Origin: Streptomyces sp. R33
GTDB lineage: Bacteria > Actinomycetota > Actinomycetes > Streptomycetales > Streptomycetaceae
Reading direction: 5' to 3'
Length of the DNA stretch: 64,000 nucleotides
NCBI RefSeq assembly: GCF_041200175.1
Contig: NZ_CP165727.1
Location: forward strand, 8,364,001 to 8,428,000
Shown here: one piece after another, positions 60,461 through 64,000 of the stretch
Layout of the letters: each line of letters opens with the position of its first letter
Position numbering within the stretch: the first letter of the stretch is position 1
Made by a program: the position numbers and the translations under genes
The notes under the pieces: model-generated
Told to the model about the DNA's origin: nothing
The model's database searches: none
Seen by the model: the letters and a program-made list of their open reading frames with translations, nothing else

Positions 60461-60664
60461 CTACCGGTCCGTGGACGAGGTCTCCGCAATCTGGAGGGCC
60501 TGGGCGGCGATGGTAATCGCCTCCTGGTCGTGACCGGCCGACTTCGCCGCCCTGGCCTGGCCGAGGGAGACGCGAAGCAGTTCGGTGGTGTGTTCCGGCA
60601 GGGAGCGGGACGCCATGGCGTCTTCCAGTTTCCGGATGGTGTCCGCGGCCAGGTCGTCGGCCAT
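60461..60664 (-). CDS. Small helical hypothetical protein
   Basis: The 67-aa frame starts at ATG 60664 with GAGGAGG close upstream. The sequence MADDLAADTIRKLEDAMASR followed by ELLRVSLGQARAAKSAGHDQ is clearly amphipathic helical with balanced charge, and its GC codon pattern looks coding. Nothing in it points to a function. It lies just after the transposase remnant. Confidence 0.66.
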   Translation of the reverse strand: MADDLAADTIRKLEDAMASRSLPEHTTELLRVSLGQARAAKSAGHDQEAITIAAQALQIAETSSTDR

Positions 60665-61515
60665 GCGCGGCCTCCTCTGTCGTTAGTGCTGGGGGCTGAG
60701 GCCTTTCCGACGGTGCCACGCGGCACCGCACCGGACAAGGCGACGGGCCGGTCGGGTGGCGCCCGTCCGTGGGGGGACGCCCCTGGAGCGAGCCCGCCCG
60801 GTCAGGGACGAGTGACGCGGCCGTGGTCGGCGGGGCGAGCGGCGGGCAGCCAGCCCCGAAACGACCGGATCAGGCACGGCGCAAGCGGCGGCTGAACGTC
60901 TATGCCGAGTACGGCCACGCGGTCAGGGCATTGGCGCAACGTTACCTGCGCATCAGCTGTCTTCCGTGACGCGCGGCCGGTCCGTGCGCCGCCACCCGGG
61001 TAACGAGACAGCGTTCCGTTGTCCGGGGACGAGAGGGTGGCCGCAAGGTCCTGAGGTGTGCGAAGAGTCATGTGAGCGGTTCGGCTACATCGCCAACCGC
61101 CGTATGGCCGTCTCCCGCTGGTTTCTGGCGGGGAGACGGCCATACGGTGGGGCAGTTCGGTGTCCGCCCGGGTCGTGGTAGCCGCCGGCTTCCGGCCCGC
61201 GATGCGACCGTCATCCCCGCGAAGGTACCGGCCGCCTCCCCTGTCGTGAGTGGCAAAAGGGGAGGCGGGATACGCCGGTCCTGTTCCTCGACGGGCTCCA
61301 CCTGGTCCTTGTCGACGATGCGGAGGACTGCCTGTCCGAGTGTTCAGTGCTCATAGCGGAGCCCTGAGGGTGATGGGCAGCACCCGGTCGGGGCGGTGGT
61401 CATCGGGCCGCGAACTGGGGGGTGTGGGTGATCGAAGGGTTGCCCCGCTCCGCATGTGGCACGTGGTGGGCTGGGCAGTTGCGCGGAGGGCGTGTTCGTG
61501 GTGAGGGGCGGGGTG
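60665..61515. other. Stretch without recognisable genes before the transglutaminase
   Basis: All frames look random. It holds the long hairpin at 61,100-61,147 and a second weaker one pairing GCCTCCCCT (61,232) with AGGGGAGGC (61,257). Confidence 0.5.
61100..61147. terminator. Long near-perfect hairpin
   Basis: The arm at 61,100-61,118 pairs with 61,128-61,147, with one extra G in the second arm and a nine-base loop. It is too long for an ordinary terminator in this context; a mobile-element end or an RNA structure are alternatives. No adjoining gene explains it. Confidence 0.5.
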
Positions 61516-62769
61516 TTACGGCCAGCCCTGCTTCACCTTGGCGGGGGCGGTGTTCCAGCTCTTGGGTATGAAGGTGATGATGTAGGTTCCGCGGTCGAAG
61601 TCCGTGTAGCCGCTGGACCAGCTGCGGAACTTGCTCTCGTATACCTGCATGGGCCCCATGGCGCCGCCGGGCGAGTGGTAGTGGTTGGCGTGGGTCCATA
61701 TGGTGTTGTCGGGGTTTGCTTCTTTCTGGTCCCCGAACCAGCCGTAGTCGAAGTTGACGTAGCTCTCGCCGGGCTTGGCGGGGCTACGCGAGGTGTTCCT
61801 GTCCTTCGACATGTCGACCAGGCCTGTGTTCTGGGCGGGGCGGAAGGCGTCCGGGTCGCCGTACTTCCTCTTGTCGGAGGGGTTCCTGGGGTCCTGTCCG
61901 CTCCAGAAGTGCTTCGAGTAGATGACCGCCTTCATCTTGGACGGGTCGTAGTTGCCCCCGTTCCTGTCCTTGAAGGCCGGTGTGTTCCTCAGGGCTGTGT
62001 AAAAGTTCGAACGGATATCTTCTTTGGACAGAGCGTCGTTGTTTTTCGTGAGCTCTGCCTTGAGGTAGCTGAGATAGGCCCCCTCGTCGTGGGTGTTCTC
62101 CAGGGCCTTGTTCATGACGGATGCCACATCACGAGCCCGGTTGAACCCCTTTGTCTCGTCGAAGCTCTGCTTGGCGATGCGCCCTTCGAACTCGGCCCGC
62201 GTCTCGCCCGGCCGTGGGCCGGTGGTCTCCAGAGCCTTCTTGTACTTGTCCTCGTCAAAGGACGCGAAGGCCAGCTTGTTCGTCGGGTAGGGGCCTGAAT
62301 TGACCCAGGTGACGCCGACGCACCCGTAGGACAGCTGCTCTCGCTGCTCTTCGGTCATCTGCTGAGGTTTGCCGTCGCGGTGGCTGTAGGCCTGCTGCCA
62401 CTTGCGTATGTAGTTGCTGATGCCGGTAGTGGCCCTGTCTCCGTGGGCCCGGTACGCGTCAGGCATGCTGTCGAGCGGCTCGGCGGGAGGGGTCACCCTG
62501 TCGCCAGCCGATGCGGAGGCACTGAGGGACTCGGCGGCACTCGGCAGTGACCCTTCCGATGACTTGCCGGGCTGACCCAGATTCAGAGCCTTCTCGTTCA
62601 GTGCGTTGATGTGCCCGATGTCATCCATTGTCAGGCCGTGCTTTTCGGCGTAGGACCCCTTATCGCCGTCGGCGCTGCCGGCTGCCTGGCTGACCGATGG
62701 CGTGAGACCAGCGGTGCACAGCACTACGCCCACCGTGGTGAGGGCGAGAAATCCCGAGCGTTTGTACAT
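61516..62769 (-). CDS. Microbial transglutaminase precursor (protein-glutamine gamma-glutamyltransferase)
   Basis: This enzyme crosslinks proteins through Gln-Lys isopeptide bonds outside the cell, and is made as an inactive precursor. ATG 62769 gives 417 aa: a signal peptide (to about residue 30), a propeptide (about 31-86), then a 331-residue mature enzyme. Catalytic residues are Cys150 in SYGCVGVTWV, Asp341 in VNFDYGWFG and His360 in WTHANHYH. All three are offset by exactly 86 from the Streptomyces mobaraensis residues Cys64, Asp255 and His274, and 331 is the mature length of that enzyme. In streptomycetes it is linked to aerial growth and secretion. The neighbourhood gives no hint of its control. 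Confidence 0.96.
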   Translation of the reverse strand: MYKRSGFLALTTVGVVLCTAGLTPSVSQAAGSADGDKGSYAEKHGLTMDDIGHINALNEKALNLGQPGKSSEGSLPSAAESLSASASAGDRVTPPAEPLDSMPDAYRAHGDRATTGISNYIRKWQQAYSHRDGKPQQMTEEQREQLSYGCVGVTWVNSGPYPTNKLAFASFDEDKYKKALETTGPRPGETRAEFEGRIAKQSFDETKGFNRARDVASVMNKALENTHDEGAYLSYLKAELTKNNDALSKEDIRSNFYTALRNTPAFKDRNGGNYDPSKMKAVIYSKHFWSGQDPRNPSDKRKYGDPDAFRPAQNTGLVDMSKDRNTSRSPAKPGESYVNFDYGWFGDQKEANPDNTIWTHANHYHSPGGAMGPMQVYESKFRSWSSGYTDFDRGTYIITFIPKSWNTAPAKVKQGWP

Positions 62770-64000
62770 GAAGATCAAGAACTCCTTTGATGGTGGAATG
62801 CAGGGCATGCGAGAGAGCGGCACGGTGGAGGAGAACGCGGCGAGCTGCGATCAGGTCATGGCCGTGCGCCGTCGGCAGTTGACGGGCGGATGGCCATGTC
62901 TTGTTCGGCCGACCGGGGATTGTCGTGGTCAGAGCTGGCTCTGACCACCCCGTTCGGGCCGGGTCGGCGGCATCAGGTGATGACGACGCGTGTCGGACCG
63001 CGTGGTCTGCGTCGGCGCAGTAGCGGAGTCCGGCGTACGGGGCGCCATACATGAAGCCGTGCTGCCAGGCGGACCCACTCGGCGTGAACGGCCGCGCCTA
63101 CGCGGATGTTGTAGTGCGGGAGAAGCTGAGAACCGACTGTGCGGGGGCCGAGAACGAAAAGCCCCCGGAGTTCCTCTGAGTGGCTTTGCAGGGGAGTTTC
63201 AGAAACGTCCCTTGTTCAGGAACCGGAACCATGCACGGTGGCCCCGGGTTGCAGGTACCGGAAGGCGGCCCGCAGGCCGTCCAGCCCCATCCCGTGGAAG
63301 GGGGTTTGCCATCACATCTCGGCTCCCTGGTGGGTAGTCGGGTTGTACGAGAAGCGATCATGGCCCGGTGCCAACTCCCCGACAACACCGCGGCTTCAAA
63401 ATCGGCCACGCTGTCTCATAGGGCGGTATTCGGTCATCAAGGCGGGCGAGTCCGGCATTGGGACATGTAGCGGCAGCGTTCTCCTGCCCGTGGCGTACGG
63501 TCCGCGGCGAGACCGGTAGCAATGACCTCGGGAGTCCTGAGGGGTGGTGCACGACGGCGCTGTCAGCCGGGCCGGAGCGTTTCGTGCAGCGGCGGCGGCG
63601 AACCGCATGCGGAGGCCCCGGTCCACACCCTCCGGGTCTCAACCGGACGAACGCCCGCCGGAAGGACCGCAAGATCTTCGCCACTTTCCGCTGCTGCCCG
63701 ACCCCGGGCTGTCATTCGCCCTCGCCTTCTGTGCAACGGCTGGTTGTGATCTCTTGGTTTTGGGGTGATGGGGTGAGAGACAGTGGGCTTTGGGACGTTA
63801 TTGCTGGTAGCAGGCTGTTTTCAGCGGGTGGGGTCACCGACTTGGGGGTGAGGGATGTGCATGGGCTCGCTGTTCCCGGGCTTTATCGCACGTGGGGTGA
63901 CGCTGTCTCAGTTGCGTGAGTTCTGATCACGGTCCAGCGGGGGTTGGTGTGTTCGGCCGGTGGATCAGGAAGCACGGGACCCGGGCTTGGCAGGAGTAGG
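62770..64000. other. Right end without recognisable genes
   Basis: The transglutaminase leader occupies the left end. Beyond about 63,000, reading frames in several directions exist but show neither coding bias nor family motifs. GC content falls near 63,720-63,930, so this may be an intergenic or transferred piece. Confidence 0.45.

Noticed and set aside
63098..63470. Overlapping frames on both strands near the right end
   Set aside because: Neither shows family motifs, proper codon bias or ribosome sites; I could not defend a gene call.
1..64000. CRISPR array, tRNA or rRNA genes, phage structural genes, antibiotic gene cluster
   Set aside because: I looked for regular repeat-spacer arrays, tRNA cloverleaf hallmarks, rRNA landmarks and PKS/NRPS motifs and saw none.

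Overview
The window is high-GC actinobacterial DNA, almost certainly from a Streptomyces-like organism. GTG and TTG starts are common and ribosome sites are strong. It also carries a CebR/CebEFG cellobiose system with TGGGAGCGCTCCCA operators, a Bxl xylooligosaccharide system, xylA/xylB/ROK xylR, GH10 and GH62 enzymes with ricin-type CBM13 modules, and a microbial transglutaminase precursor of the Streptomyces type. All calls come from reading the sequence; no database search was run.

Layout. (1) 1-15,300: a ChvE-type sugar ABC importer (binding lipoprotein plus truncated ATPase), an acetylxylan esterase with a GH1 glucosidase, and the xylose genes xylA/xylB/xylR. A LacI-family regulator is flanked by TCGAAGCGCTTCGA palindromes. 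Between the intact genes lie at least nine broken carbohydrate genes: LacI, araB, CBM6-like, GH31, GH3, GH42, GH12-like, GH43/ricin and X2. (2) 15,380-30,010: the cellulose block, with bglC, cebG, cebF, cebE, divergent cebR, a GH6 cellobiohydrolase, a broken CBM2-Ig cellulase head fused to a permease fragment, galM and a GH9 cellulase. CebR boxes precede most of these. (3) 30,070-32,660: two pseudogenes, a GH2 beta-galactosidase and a CE1 esterase with a ricin module. (4) 32,686-49,341: the xylan block. It holds a GH10-CBM13 xylanase, a GH43/GH3/bxlR unit, divergent bxlEFG, and then a tightly packed run of GH30, GH10, Gfo/Idh oxidoreductase, PmoA-like protein, cupin and CBM13-GH62. (5) 49,600-54,210: a second chaperone set (J-domain protein, GrpE, DnaK, STAS, Hsp20) and a zinc-ribbon protein. 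(6) 54,300-64,000: housekeeping and accessory DNA with a SpoIIE phosphatase remnant, an LMF membrane protein, a phosphodiesterase, an RsbW-like kinase, a TetR regulator with its operators, a truncated IS5-like transposase, a small helical protein, transglutaminase, and long stretches without recognisable genes.

How it works together. Secreted GH6, GH9, GH10, GH30 and GH62 enzymes attack cellulose and arabinoxylan. CebEFG, BxlEFG and the ChvE system import the oligomers and sugars. Intracellular GH1, GH3, GH43 and the xylose isomerase/xylulokinase pair finish catabolism. At least five local regulators (CebR, BxlR, XylR, the 13.4-kb LacI and a lost arabinose LacI) can be linked to visible operators. 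The most unusual aspects are the dense, mostly 3'-biased gene decay, orphan operators left behind by it, an operator plus a TTA codon inside a GH30 signal-peptide sequence, and the xylan operon that couples secreted enzymes to a Gfo/Idh, PmoA and cupin trio.
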